Source of the DNA: 40CM-2-70-7 sp035505915
Lineage (GTDB): Bacteria > Gemmatimonadota > Gemmatimonadetes > Gemmatimonadales > GWC2-71-9
NCBI GenBank assembly: GCA_035505915.1
Contig: DATJQI010000037.1
Span: 1 to 64,000 of the forward strand
Length of the DNA: 64,000 nt
Direction: 5' to 3'
Positions 9,515 through 19,990 of this stretch are shown here, piece after piece. The position numbers were made by a program, and so were the translations under genes. Below the pieces are notes generated by a model. It ran no database searches. It saw only the letters and a program-made list of their open reading frames with translations, and was not told the origin of the DNA. Numbering within the stretch: the first letter of the stretch is position 1; the number at the start of each line of letters is the position of its first letter.

Positions 9515-10299
9515 CACCGTCCTTTGGCTTCTTCCTGGATGACGGCGAGCGCCACGCCCACCAGGCGGTCCAGCTCGTCCGCCGAGGCACGGGGCAGGAG
9601 TCCCTCGGCCCAGGCGCCTTCGCGCTGGCCGAAGGCCTCCATCAGGCGGCGCTGGAAGGACAGCAGCGCGACGCGCTCGAGCTCCATATGACGGATCTCG
9701 CGGCCGGCGTCGTGCTGGCGCTGGGCCAGGCGCTCGTACCGGTGGGCGTTGCGCAGCGCCTGCGCCGTGAGCGACGCCACGACCTGGACGAAGCGGACGT
9801 CCGAGTCCGAGAAGGTCGGGCCGTCGCGGAAGGTGCGCAGGAAAATCGCGCCGATGGCCACGCTGCGCCAATTGATGGGGACCACCGTGATGGACTTCAC
9901 CCGGCGGTTGACCAGGTCGGTGCGGACGTGCTTGAGCGAGGGATCGTTCGCGGCGTCCGGGATGAAGACGGTCTCCGCGCCCTGGATGGCCCGCTTCAGC
10001 TCGGGATAGCGCTCCAGGTCCACCACGTAGTTCCGGATCGTCGGGTCTTCGTACGACGCCACCAGCCGCACCGACTTCCCGCCCCGCTCCGCGAGGAAGA
10101 TGGAGCACCGGTCCAGCCCGAACGCCTCACCCAGCTTCCGGGCGATGGACTGGAGGATGTCGGTGAAGTGGAGGGTGCCGGAAATTTCCTTGAGGATCTC
10201 GATCACGGCGAGTAAGTGCTTCCGCTCGTGCTCGAGCTCGGCGATCCGCGCCGCCAGGCGCTCGCCCTCCGCGTGGGTGAGTGCCGAGGAAATGGTCAT
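9514..10299 (-). CDS. GAF-domain protein
   Basis: A 261-residue protein. Residues 1-40 form a coiled-coil segment (ERLAARIAELEHERKHLLAVIEIL) leading into a GAF domain at about 45-185 (LHFTDILQSIARKLGEAF, then RSVAIGAIFLRTF). A second helical stretch follows. There is no kinase, cyclase or output domain, so it may be a sensor subunit that works with a partner, or a truncated phosphorelay sensor. It overlaps ligA by one base. No residue obviously fits haem or bilin attachment. Confidence 0.8.
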   Translation of the reverse strand: MTISSALTHAEGERLAARIAELEHERKHLLAVIEILKEISGTLHFTDILQSIARKLGEAFGLDRCSIFLAERGGKSVRLVASYEDPTIRNYVVDLERYPELKRAIQGAETVFIPDAANDPSLKHVRTDLVNRRVKSITVVPINWRSVAIGAIFLRTFRDGPTFSDSDVRFVQVVASLTAQALRNAHRYERLAQRQHDAGREIRHMELERVALLSFQRRLMEAFGQREGAWAEGLLPRASADELDRLVGVALAVIQEEAKGR

Positions 10300-10340
10300 A
10301 CTGAATAGTTTGTCGCCGCAACGTGGCGTCCGTCAAGGAC

Positions 10341-11159
10341 TTAAATGTGGTGGAGGCGGTCCTTCGCGTCGCCGGTCTCGCCTTTCTTCAGATCCGCGAG
10401 CGCCTCGGCCGCCCAGGTCTTGTAGGTCGGATCCATCGGGTCGCTCACCGGGAGCGTGGCGACGGCCTCGAGCTCTTGCGTGGCCTGGGGCAGGGAATCC
10501 AGATCGACGTAAACGGCGGCCAGCGCCAGGTGGTGGTAGATATAGGCGGGATTGTGCGCCGCGGCGCGCGTGAGATACTTCACCGCGTCCGCCCAGCTCG
10601 CGCGGTCCATGAAGCCGCCGCCGAAGAGCGTCTTGGCGAAGAACCGCTCGAATCCGGACAGGCGCTTCACCTCGGCGTTCCACTGTCCCAGAATGTGCTC
10701 CGCGCCGTCGAGCGTGGTGTCGAGCTGGAGGGCGCGCAGGGCCTGGTCGTAGATGATCTTGGCGTACTTGACGCGGTCGTGCTTGCTCTTGGTGAGCGAG
10801 AGCCGCCCCAGCACGAGGGCCAGGGCGAAGTGGCCGTTGGCGCCCAGGGAGTCCTGGCGTACGGCGCGTTCCGCGTAGCTCCGGCCGATGGAGTAGAGAC
10901 TGTCGCGGCGCGAGGACAGCGAGTCGCCCTGCAGCTGTTTGGCGACGTCGGCGATTTCGCGGGCCGCCTTCCAATTCGCTTCGTAGCTCGTGGAGTCGAG
11001 CGCCAGCGCGTCCTGAAACTGGACCAGGGACGCCGCCGACTGGAGTGCGAGACGCAGCGAGTCGCCGCGGGCGATTCGCGTGGCCACGGTCTCCTGGGCG
11101 GCGAGAACGGCCGGGGCCACGGCAAGACCAAGCGACAGGAGCAGGGTGGGGCAGCGCAT
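10341..11159 (-). CDS. Exported TPR-like protein
   Basis: A 272-residue protein with a clear signal peptide (MRCPTLLLSLGLAVAPAVLAAQ, cleavage after LAA). The mature part is helical, with degenerate tetratricopeptide-type repeats (SWADAVKYLTRAAAHNPAYI, YHHLALAAVYVDLDSLPQA). The layout resembles the regulator-of-microtubule-dynamics-like TPR family found in many bacteria. Predicted periplasmic or outer-membrane associated. It is divergent from the nucleoside phosphorylase gene with a 30-nt gap. Function unknown. Confidence 0.7.
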   Translation of the reverse strand: MRCPTLLLSLGLAVAPAVLAAQETVATRIARGDSLRLALQSAASLVQFQDALALDSTSYEANWKAAREIADVAKQLQGDSLSSRRDSLYSIGRSYAERAVRQDSLGANGHFALALVLGRLSLTKSKHDRVKYAKIIYDQALRALQLDTTLDGAEHILGQWNAEVKRLSGFERFFAKTLFGGGFMDRASWADAVKYLTRAAAHNPAYIYHHLALAAVYVDLDSLPQATQELEAVATLPVSDPMDPTYKTWAAEALADLKKGETGDAKDRLHHI

Positions 11160-11189
11160 CGAGCCGGTCTCCGGCGGAGGAAGGGTTCA

Positions 11190-12529
11190 ATGTTCGTCGT
11201 CCCTCTGATCGAACGCAAGCGCGACGGCGCGTCGCTGACGGCCGAGGAGTGGTCGGCCCTCATCGCGGCCTACACCGCGGGCCGCGTGCCGGACTACCAG
11301 ATCTCGGCGCTCCTGATGGCCGTGGTGTTTCGCGGTCTCGAGCGGCACGAGCTGGCGGCGCTCACGGACGCGATGCTCGCGTCCGGCGACCGGCTCGCAT
11401 TCGACGGCTGGGCCACGCCGCGCATCGACAAGCACTCGACCGGCGGGGTGGGAGACAAGGTTTCCCTGGTGCTGGCGCCGCTGGTGGCGGCGTGCGGCGT
11501 GGCCGTGCCGATGATGTCGGGACGCGGGCTGGGGCACACCGGCGGGACCCTCGACAAGCTCGAGGCCATCCCGGGGTTCCGCACCGGCCTTTCCCTGGCG
11601 GAGGCCAAGGCGCAGGTGATGAAGATCGGCTGCGTCTTGATCGGCCAGACGCCCGAGATCGCCCCGGCGGACAAGCGGCTCTACGCGCTCCGGGACGTCA
11701 CCGCCACGGTGGAAGCCATCCCCCTCATCGCGGCGAGCATCATGTCGAAAAAGCTGGCCGAGGGGCTCACGGGACTGGTACTGGACGTGAAGCACGGGAG
11801 CGGGGCGTTTCTTCCGCCCACGGAGAAGGGCCTCGAGCTCGCCCAGACGATGATCTCGCTCGGAGAAGACCGGGGGTGTCCCACGGTCGCGCTCCTGACG
11901 GCGATGGACCGGCCCCTGGGCCGGGCCTGCGGGAACGCGCTCGAGACGGAAGAGGCGATCCTGGCGCTCCGCGGTGAAGGTCCGGCCGACTTGATGGAAG
12001 TGACCTACGCGCTCGGGGTCGAGATGCTGCTCCAGGCCAAGGTGGAGACCACGGCCAAGAAGGCCCGGAAGAAGCTCGAGTCGGTGCTGGGGTCGGGGCT
12101 GGCGGCGGAGAAGTTCGAGCAGATCATCGAGGCCCAGGGCGGGAATCCGAAGACCCTCGATGATCCCTCGGTGCTCCCCCAGGCCGGCGCCGTCGAGGTC
12201 TACCTGGCCCCGGCCACCGGGGTGGTGCAGCGGGTGGATCCCCGGATCATCGGGCGGGCCGTGGTGCAGCTCGGCGGGGGCCGTACCAAGGTCGACGACG
12301 TCGTGGATCCCACGGTCGGGTTCGTGATCACGGTGAAGCCGGGGGACAAGGTGCTGGCCGGCGAGCCGATCGCCTCGGTCTTCGCCAAGGACCCCGCCGG
12401 GATCAAGCTCGGCTTCGACTCCCTGGGCCAGGCCATCGTGATCGGCGACAAGCTCAAGGAGAAGCCGTTGCCCCTGATCTCCCACCGCGTGACCAAGAGC
12501 GGGGTGGAGGTGCTCGGCAAGGCGGCCGG

Positions 12530-12533
<4 letters not shown>
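11190..12533 (+). CDS. Pyrimidine-nucleoside / thymidine phosphorylase
   Basis: A 447-residue enzyme that splits pyrimidine nucleosides with phosphate, releasing base and (deoxy)ribose-1-phosphate. The family signature is visible (KHSTGGVGDKVSLVLAPLV and SGRGLGHTGGTLDKLEAIPG), followed by the hinge and the C-terminal pyrimidine-phosphorylase domain with a lipoyl-like fold. The length fits DeoA/Pdp enzymes (about 435-440). The ATG at 11190 is preceded by a good Shine-Dalgarno (GGAGGAAGG). Its stop overlaps the convergent ettA stop by 4 nt. Confidence 0.93.
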
Positions 12534-14212
<1,679 letters not shown>

Positions 14213-14223
14213 GGGACTCTGGG

Positions 14224-14439
14224 TTAGCGGGATTCGGGGGGCTGGGGCTTCGGCGCGCCGGGGCCCCAATCACGGACATGGTCGGGGTCGGGAGCATCCC
14301 GGACCTCGGCTTCCGCCCGGCTCAGCTCGTCCCGATCGATGTCGAGGTCGACCTTGGTGTCGGGATCGTCCCCGCCGCCGAAGATGAGCCAGGCGAGCGC
14401 GGCGAGGATGAGCCCGACGACGGTGAGGGAGACGGCCAT
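14224..14439 (-). CDS. Small single-pass membrane protein
   Basis: 71 residues: one N-terminal transmembrane helix (SLTVVGLILAALAWLIFGG) followed by a very acidic, proline-ending cytoplasmic or periplasmic tail (DDPDTKVDLDIDRDEL). It sits 11 nt before ettA and 9 nt after gyrB on the same strand, so it is probably cotranscribed. Family not recognised. The composition and tight spacing argue that it is a real gene rather than chance. Confidence 0.5.
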   Translation of the reverse strand: MAVSLTVVGLILAALAWLIFGGGDDPDTKVDLDIDRDELSRAEAEVRDAPDPDHVRDWGPGAPKPQPPESR

Positions 14440-14448
14440 CGGCGGACC

Positions 14449-16395
14449 CTAGACGTCCAGGTTCCTCACGAATTTCGCGTTGTCTTCGATGAACTTCCGC
14501 CGCGGCTCCACTTCGTCGCCCATCAGGGTTTCGAAGAGGGTCGAGGCTTCGAGCGCGTCTTCCATCGTCACCTTGAGGATGGTGCGCGCGGCGGGATCCA
14601 TGGTGGTCTTCCAGAGCTGGCTGGGGTTCATCTCGCCCAGTCCCTTGTAGCGCTGGATCATGACGTTGGCCTTGGCCTCGTCTCCGCCGCCGAACCGCTT
14701 GGTGTATCCGTCCCGTTCCTTCTCGTCGTAGGCGTAGAACTCCTCCTTGCCCTTGGCGACCCGGTAGAGGGGCGGCTGCGCGATGTAGATGTAGCCCGCG
14801 TCCAAGAGGGCCTTCATTTCCTTGTAGAAGAAGGTGAGGAGCAGCGTGCGGATGTGGGCGCCGTCCACGTCCGCGTCCGTCATGATGATGATCTTGTGAT
14901 ACCGGGCGTCCTCGATCTTGAAGTCCTCGCCGATGCCGGTGCCGATGGCGGTGATCATGGTCCGGATCTCCTCGTTGGAGAGGATCTTGTCGATCCGGGC
15001 CTTCTGGACGTTCAGGATCTTGCCGCGGAGGGGCAGGATGGCCTGGAAGCTCCGGTCGCGGCCCTGCTTGGCGGAGCCGCCGGCCGAATCGCCCTCGACC
15101 AGGTACATCTCGCAGAGCTTGGGGTCGGTGAGGGAGCAGTCGGCGAGCTTGCCCGGGAGGAGGCTGCCCTCGAGGGCGTTCTTGCGGCGCACCAGCTCGC
15201 GGGCCTTACGGGCCGCTTCGCGGGCGCGGGCGGCGCTGACCGCCTTGGCGATGATGGCGCGGGCCACGCTCGGGTTCTTGTCGAAGAAGTCCCCCAGCGC
15301 CTCGTTGACCACGCTCTTGACGATCCCCTCGACCTCGGAATTCCCCAGCTTGGTCTTGGTCTGGCCCTCGAACTGCGGGTCCTTGACCTTGACGTGGATC
15401 ACGCACGTGAGGCCTTCGCGCACGTCGTCGCCCGAGAGCGTGAACTCCTCCTTCTTGAGGAGCCCGTCCTTCTTGGCCCATTCGTTGATGGTGCGGGTGA
15501 GGGCCGACTTGAAGCCGGTGAGGTGCGTCCCGCCTTCGTGCGTGTTGATGTTGTTCACGAAGGTGAACGTGTTCTCGCCGTACTGGTCGTCGTATTGGAC
15601 GGCGCCTTCGACCTCCACGCCTTCACGCGTGGCCTCGAAGGTGATGACCTTCTGGTGGAGCGGCTTCCGGTTGCCCAGCAGCCACTTCACGAACTCGGTG
15701 AGCCCGCCCTTGTAGAAGAAGGTCTCTTCTTTCCCGCCCTTCCGCTCATCCTTGAGCGTGATGGTCAGGCCCTTGTTCAGGAAGGCGAGCTCGCGCAGGC
15801 GGTTGGCCAGCGTGGCGTAGTCGAAGCGGGTCTCGGTGAAGATCGTGGAGTCGGGCTTGAACCAGACCGTCGTGCCCGTGGCTTTGGCTTTGCCCACCAC
15901 CTCGAGCTTCTTGGTGGTGTCGCCCTTGGCGAAGGCCATGTGGTAGCGCTTGCCGTCCCGCTCCACCCAGACCTCGAGCTTCTCCGACAGGGCGTTGACC
16001 ACAGAGACGCCGACGCCGTGGAGTCCGCCCGACACCTTGTAGGTGCTCTTGTCGAACTTGCCGCCGGCGTGGAGCACCGTGAGCGCCACTTCGACGCCCG
16101 GCTTCTTCTCCGTCTTGTGGATGTCCACCGGGATGCCGCGGCCGTTGTCGGCCACGGTGATGGCGTTGTCCGCGTGGATGGTGACGTCGATGCGCGTGCA
16201 GTAGCCGGCCAGCGCCTCGTCCACCGAGTTGTCCACCACTTCGTACACCAGGTGGTGGAGGCCGCGCGCCGACACCGACCCGATGTACATCGCGGGCCGG
16301 CGCCGGACCGCCTCGAGCCCCTTGAGGACCTGGATCGAGTCGGCCTGATAGCCGCCGTTGGACTTCCCTTTGGGTTCAGGCTTTGCCTTCGCCAT
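14449..16395 (-). CDS. gyrB: DNA gyrase subunit B
   Basis: A 648-residue type IIA topoisomerase ATPase subunit. The GHKL ATPase domain (VYEVVDNSVDEALAGYC), transducer domain, TOPRIM (EGDSAGGSAKQGRDR, then a DxD-type acidic pair at TDADVDGAH) and the C-terminal GyrB motif YKGLGEMNPSQLWKTTMDP are complete. The gene follows dciA, the usual neighbourhood of gyrB, so GyrB is preferred over ParE. ATG 16395 was chosen (MAKAKPEPKGKS); it overlaps the dciA stop by 20 nt. An in-frame ATG at 16446 would add 17 residues. Confidence 0.95.
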   Translation of the reverse strand: MAKAKPEPKGKSNGGYQADSIQVLKGLEAVRRRPAMYIGSVSARGLHHLVYEVVDNSVDEALAGYCTRIDVTIHADNAITVADNGRGIPVDIHKTEKKPGVEVALTVLHAGGKFDKSTYKVSGGLHGVGVSVVNALSEKLEVWVERDGKRYHMAFAKGDTTKKLEVVGKAKATGTTVWFKPDSTIFTETRFDYATLANRLRELAFLNKGLTITLKDERKGGKEETFFYKGGLTEFVKWLLGNRKPLHQKVITFEATREGVEVEGAVQYDDQYGENTFTFVNNINTHEGGTHLTGFKSALTRTINEWAKKDGLLKKEEFTLSGDDVREGLTCVIHVKVKDPQFEGQTKTKLGNSEVEGIVKSVVNEALGDFFDKNPSVARAIIAKAVSAARAREAARKARELVRRKNALEGSLLPGKLADCSLTDPKLCEMYLVEGDSAGGSAKQGRDRSFQAILPLRGKILNVQKARIDKILSNEEIRTMITAIGTGIGEDFKIEDARYHKIIIMTDADVDGAHIRTLLLTFFYKEMKALLDAGYIYIAQPPLYRVAKGKEEFYAYDEKERDGYTKRFGGGDEAKANVMIQRYKGLGEMNPSQLWKTTMDPAARTILKVTMEDALEASTLFETLMGDEVEPRRKFIEDNAKFVRNLDV

Positions 16396-16714
16396 GGTCT
16401 CGTTCGGTTGAGAGAAACCAGCGGATGCCCTTGATGCGTCCGTCACCCCGCCCGGCGTTCACGCGGGCGATGATGGTGGGCGTCATCATCATGAGCTCCG
16501 TCATCCAGGGGCTGGTCTGGACCCCGACGAACAGCGTGCCGTCGGGCGTCACCCGCTCGGGCAGCGTGACCGCCGCGATCTGCGGGCCGACCAGCGTGGC
16601 CCAGTCCGGAATCACGCGGGCCTGGGCGAGACGACCGGCCAGCCCCGACCGCTTGAGGTAGCCGGAGAGCACCTCCGCCACAGCCATCGGGGCCTGGCGT
16701 TTGGGGTCGGTCAT
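16376..16714 (-). CDS. dciA: DciA-family (DUF721) replication protein
   Basis: A 112-residue member of the DUF721/DciA family, proteins thought to load the replicative helicase in bacteria that lack DnaC. The conserved core is WATLVGPQIAAVTLPERVTPDGTLFVGVQTSPWMTEL (in parts). Gene order dciA-gyrB is widespread (usually recF-dciA-gyrB); recF is absent here. A strong sigma70-like promoter lies just upstream. Confidence 0.85.
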   Translation of the reverse strand: MTDPKRQAPMAVAEVLSGYLKRSGLAGRLAQARVIPDWATLVGPQIAAVTLPERVTPDGTLFVGVQTSPWMTELMMMTPTIIARVNAGRGDGRIKGIRWFLSTERDHGEGKA

Positions 16715-16746
16715 AGTGGGCTCGGGAGTCTCGTGAAGTACGGCGA

Positions 16747-16775
16747 AAAATACCCTGAAGTTATTGTCAGGTCAA
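16747..16775 (-). promoter_or_regulatory. Sigma70-like promoter of dciA-gyrB
   Basis: On the minus strand the sequence reads TTGACC, a 17-nt spacer, then TATTTT. The -35 lies at 16775-16770 and the -10 at 16752-16747, 33 nt before the dciA start codon. Both hexamers are near consensus and the spacing is ideal. This is the most consensus-like constitutive promoter noticed in the window, fitting a housekeeping operon. Confidence 0.7.
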
Positions 16776-16791
16776 GACTTAGTTGATTTCG

Positions 16792-17163
16792 TCAGGGCCC
16801 TTTCTTGATCACCACGAAGGTGTCCAGCACGTCCTGATACCCGATGATGTTGCGGGCCCGAAGCTCCACCGGGATCTTGGCGCCCGCAATCAGGCCGCTG
16901 TCGATGAAGAAGAGGAACGGGGCCTGGAAGGTGAAGTCGAACCCCCCGTCCACCCCCACTTCCGCATTCCCCACGGACAGCCAGAGGGAATCGATCCCCG
17001 CCTCGTCGGTGGCGCTGATGGTCCCCCGAAGCGTGTCCGGCGAAAGCACCGAGTCCTTCTGGAATTGGATGGACAGAACGGGCGGGGCGGGCCGGGGGCG
17101 ATCTTCCCCGCATCCCGCGGCCAGGAGCGCGGCCAGGAGCAGGCCGGGACCCCGGAGGGTCAC
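16792..17163 (-). CDS. Small secreted lipoprotein
   Basis: A 123-residue protein with a signal peptide ending in a lipobox (LLAALLAAGC). The mature part is beta-rich (VLSIQFQKDSVLSPDTLRGTI; FDFTFQAPFLFFIDS) and resembles a single Ig/Fn3-like domain. The GTG start overlaps the stop of the crotonase gene (GTGA), so it is cotranscribed with it. Function unknown. Confidence 0.6.
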   Translation of the reverse strand: MTLRGPGLLLAALLAAGCGEDRPRPAPPVLSIQFQKDSVLSPDTLRGTISATDEAGIDSLWLSVGNAEVGVDGGFDFTFQAPFLFFIDSGLIAGAKIPVELRARNIIGYQDVLDTFVVIKKGP

Positions 17164-17942
17164 CGGCCCGTGAATTTCGCGGCGCGCTTCTCGAGAAAGG
17201 CGGATAACCCTTCCTTCGTGTCCTCGGTGGCGGCGAGCAGGCCGAAGTGGTTGGCCTCGAGGAGGAGCCCCTCGTCCAGCGTCATCTCCAACCCCTGGTC
17301 CACGGCCTCGATCGACAGACGGACCGCCAGGGGGCCCATCGACAGGATACCCCGGACCATCCGTTCGGATTCAGCCAGCAGCTGATCCGCCGGGACCACC
17401 TTGTTCACCAGGCCGATCCGGTACGCCTCCGCGGCGTCGATCATTTCGGCCGTCAGGATGAGCTGGAGCGCCACACCCTTGCCCACCAGCCGGGGAAGCC
17501 GCTGGGTCCCGCCGTATCCCGGCGCGATGCCCAGCTTGACCTCAGGCTGGCCGAACTTGGCGTTCTCGCTGGCGATCCGGATGTGGCAGGCCATCGCGAG
17601 CTCGCACCCGCCGCCCAGCGCGAAGCCGTTCACCGCGGCGATCACCGGTTTGCCGCAGGTCTCGAGGCGCCGGAGCACCGCCTGCCCCCGCATCGCCCGC
17701 GCCTTGCCGTCGAACGGCCCCTGCTTGGCGAGGTCCGAGATGTCCGCGCCGGCGACGAAGGCCTTGGGGCCCGAGCCGGTGATGATCGCGCCCTTGATCT
17801 CCGCCTCGCTGGTGATCCGGTCGGCCGCGTGGGCGAGCTCGGCCATCACCTGGTCGTTGAGCGCGTTGAGCTTGTCCGGGCGGTTGATGGTGACGACGGC
17901 CACGCCGTCCTTCAGGTCGAACAGCAGGGTTTGGTAGGTCAT
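17160..17942 (-). CDS. Enoyl-CoA hydratase / crotonase family protein
   Basis: A 260-residue crotonase, the typical length. The oxyanion-hole loops are present: KAFVAGADISDL and NGFALGGGCELAMACHIRIAS. Both catalytic-type acidic residues seen in true hydratases appear in the expected region (FGQPEVKLGIAPGYGGTQRL has the second glutamate). It probably hydrates 2-enoyl-CoA in beta-oxidation, in keeping with the acyl-CoA ligase at 683-2494, though short-chain specificity is a guess. Divergent from glpK with a 56-nt gap. Confidence 0.9.
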   Translation of the reverse strand: MTYQTLLFDLKDGVAVVTINRPDKLNALNDQVMAELAHAADRITSEAEIKGAIITGSGPKAFVAGADISDLAKQGPFDGKARAMRGQAVLRRLETCGKPVIAAVNGFALGGGCELAMACHIRIASENAKFGQPEVKLGIAPGYGGTQRLPRLVGKGVALQLILTAEMIDAAEAYRIGLVNKVVPADQLLAESERMVRGILSMGPLAVRLSIEAVDQGLEMTLDEGLLLEANHFGLLAATEDTKEGLSAFLEKRAAKFTGR

Positions 17943-17998
17943 AGGCTCGCAATGGTATCGCCGTTGCCGTCTCCCGCCAAGACCCGTACGTTCGCGCC

Positions 17999-19516
17999 AT
18001 GAAATCGGTGCTGGCCGTGGACGAAGGGACCACCGGCTCCCGCGCACTCGTGATCGGGGAGGACGGACGCGTGCTGGGCCGGGGCTATCGTGAGATTCCG
18101 CAGCATTTTCCCCGGCCCGGGTGGGTGGAGCACGACCCCGAGGACCTCTGGCGGGCCACCCTCGACGCCGCCCGCGACGCGCTGGGCCAGGCCGGCACGC
18201 GGCCCGACGCCCTCGGCATCACCAACCAGCGGGAGACGGTCTGCGTCTGGGACCGGAAATCGGGGCGCCCGCTGGCCCGCGCCATCGTCTGGCAGGACCG
18301 GCGGACCGCCGACCGCTGCGCGGCGCTGGCGGCCTCGCCGCAGGGCGCCCTGATCCGTGACCGCACCGGACTGGTCCTCGACCCCTACTTCTCGGGTACG
18401 AAGATCGAATGGCTGATGCAGCAGGTGCCGGGGGTCAGGGATCAGGTGTCGGGGGGTGATGCGGTCTTCGGGACCGTGGACAGCTGGCTCTTGTACCGGC
18501 TCACGGGCGGGAAGACATTTGCGACCGATCACACCAACGCCAGCCGCACGCTTCTCTACGACATCCACCGGCGGACGTGGGACGACGACCTGCTCGGGAT
18601 CTTCGGCGTGCCGAAGCGCGCGCTCGCCGAGGTCCGGGCCTCGAGCGGCGACTTCGGGGTCGCGACGGCGGAGCACTTCGGGTTCGAGATCCCCGTCCTC
18701 GGGATCGCGGGAGACCAGCAGGCGGCGCTGTTCGGCCAAGGGTGCTGGAAGGCCGGCGAGGCGAAGAACACCTACGGGACCGGGGCGTTCCTCCTGCTGA
18801 ACACGGGAGACCGGCCGGCGCGCTCGACTTCGGGATTGCTCACCACCGTCGCCTGCGACGCGAAGGGCAGGCCGGCGTATGCGCTCGAGGGAAGCGTCTT
18901 CATCGCCGGCGCGGCGGTGCAATGGCTGCGCGACGGACTCGGGATCATCGGCCGGGCCGACGAAACCGACGCGATCGCGCGGAGCGTGCCGGACTCCGGC
19001 GGCGTGACCTTCGTGCCGGCATTCGTGGGGCTGGGGGCGCCGCAGTGGGAAACGGCCGCGCGCGGGACCATCGTCGGGCTGACGCGGGGGACCACGCGGG
19101 CGCACCTGGTCCGCGCCACCCTGGAGGCGATGGCCTATTCCACCCAGGACCTGCTCGCGGCGATGGTGGCCGACTCGGGGCTGGCGCTGAGCGCGCTGCA
19201 GGTGGACGGCGGCGCCTCCGCCAACGACTGGCTGATGCAGTTCCAGGCCGACGTGCTGGGCGTGACGGTGGCCCGGCCCGATCTGGTCGAGACCACCGCC
19301 CTCGGCGCGGCGGGGCTCGCTGGGGTCGCGGCGGGCGTGTGGGGGCAGGCGGAGGATTTCCTGGCGCGCCGCACCTTCCGGCGCTTTTCACCGGGCCCGG
19401 GCGTCGCCGCCGCAGCGTCCCGCCTTCACGATTGGCGCCGGGCGGTGGACACCGCGCTCTGGTGGGCGCGGGCCGGGCGGGACGATATTGAGCGGACCTC
19501 CAAGGAGCCTGGATGA
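17999..19516 (+). CDS. glpK: Glycerol kinase
   Basis: A 505-residue FGGY-family kinase that converts glycerol to sn-glycerol 3-phosphate. Phosphate-1 loop AVDEGTTGSRALV, substrate-contact motif ITNQRETVCVWD, and GIAGDQQAALFGQGCW with the following NTYGTGAFLL are intact. No glycerol facilitator or dehydrogenase gene is adjacent. Codons 145-149 (18431-18445) carry the 15-nt word GGGGTCAGGGATCAG, also found in the intergenic repeat downstream (see repeats). The stop overlaps the globin start by ATGA. Confidence 0.95.
   Translation: MKSVLAVDEGTTGSRALVIGEDGRVLGRGYREIPQHFPRPGWVEHDPEDLWRATLDAARDALGQAGTRPDALGITNQRETVCVWDRKSGRPLARAIVWQDRRTADRCAALAASPQGALIRDRTGLVLDPYFSGTKIEWLMQQVPGVRDQVSGGDAVFGTVDSWLLYRLTGGKTFATDHTNASRTLLYDIHRRTWDDDLLGIFGVPKRALAEVRASSGDFGVATAEHFGFEIPVLGIAGDQQAALFGQGCWKAGEAKNTYGTGAFLLLNTGDRPARSTSGLLTTVACDAKGRPAYALEGSVFIAGAAVQWLRDGLGIIGRADETDAIARSVPDSGGVTFVPAFVGLGAPQWETAARGTIVGLTRGTTRAHLVRATLEAMAYSTQDLLAAMVADSGLALSALQVDGGASANDWLMQFQADVLGVTVARPDLVETTALGAAGLAGVAAGVWGQAEDFLARRTFRRFSPGPGVAAAASRLHDWRRAVDTALWWARAGRDDIERTSKEPG
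18431..18445 (+). repeat. Repeat word inside glpK
   Basis: GGGGTCAGGGATCAG lies in the glpK reading frame at a surface loop (VPGVRDQVSGG) that varies in length and sequence among glycerol kinases. The identical word occurs at 19935-19949 between genes, and a related GGGGTCAGGGGTC word occurs, reverse-complemented, inside the metal ATPase gene near 27050-27067. See the repeat at 19921-19990. Confidence 0.6.
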
Positions 19517-19920
19517 CCGACGCCGAGTCCCTGAGTGCCGCGCACGCGAGCTACGAGCGCGCGTCGGCCAAGCCGGAGTTCTACGCCAGCTTTTACGCCA
19601 ATTTCTTCAAGGTCTGTCCCGACGCCCGTCCCCGGTTCGCGAAGACCGACTTCGAGCGCCAGCACAAGCTGCTGCACCACGCCATCGGTATGCTGCTCAT
19701 CTACCCGAAACACGTGAACGAGGAACCCAACATCCTGTCCCGCCTGGCCCGGCGCCACGGCCGGAAGGACCTCGACATCCCGGCGTCGATGTACCCGCCG
19801 TTCGTGGACGCGCTGGTGATGACCCTGCGGCAATGCGATCCTTCGTTCAGCGATCAGCTAGAGAAGGCGTGGCGGGAGATTCTGGCGGTGGGCATCAGCT
19901 TCATGACGTCGAAATACTGA
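19513..19920 (+). CDS. Single-domain globin
   Basis: A 135-residue globin fold: A-B helices (SLSAAHASYERASAKPEFYASFYANFF), an HKLLHHAIGMLLIYP helix, then ILSRLARRHGRKDLDIP with the likely proximal histidine and a C-terminal helix WREILAVGISFMTSKY. It belongs with single-domain bacterial globins that bind O2 or NO; no reductase domain is fused. The ATG overlaps the glpK stop (ATGA), an unusual partner that suggests shared expression. Ligand chemistry is not readable from sequence. Confidence 0.8.
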   Translation: MTDAESLSAAHASYERASAKPEFYASFYANFFKVCPDARPRFAKTDFERQHKLLHHAIGMLLIYPKHVNEEPNILSRLARRHGRKDLDIPASMYPPFVDALVMTLRQCDPSFSDQLEKAWREILAVGISFMTSKY

Positions 19921-19990
19921 GGGGCCAGGGACCAGGGGTCAGGGATCAGCGACGCTGAACCAATCCCCTGACCCCTGACCCCTGACCCCT
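19921..19990. repeat. GGGGTCAGGG repeat and convergent hairpin
   Basis: The gap between the convergent globin and oxidase subunit I genes consists almost wholly of reiterated (C)CAGGGGTCAGGGAT units. A left arm at 19933-19946 pairs with a right arm at 19964-19978, then the inverse unit CCCCTGA is repeated up to 19990. The structure can fold into a hairpin of 12 or more base pairs with one bulge and would serve as a bidirectional terminator. The same word recurs inside glpK, which points to a dispersed repeat family. Confidence 0.75.

Noticed and set aside
16734..16775. GTGAAG and CTGAAG words near the dciA promoter as a regulon site
   Set aside because: Spacing is neither the 5-4-5 dyad nor 11 bp, and the promoter is near consensus and looks constitutive.
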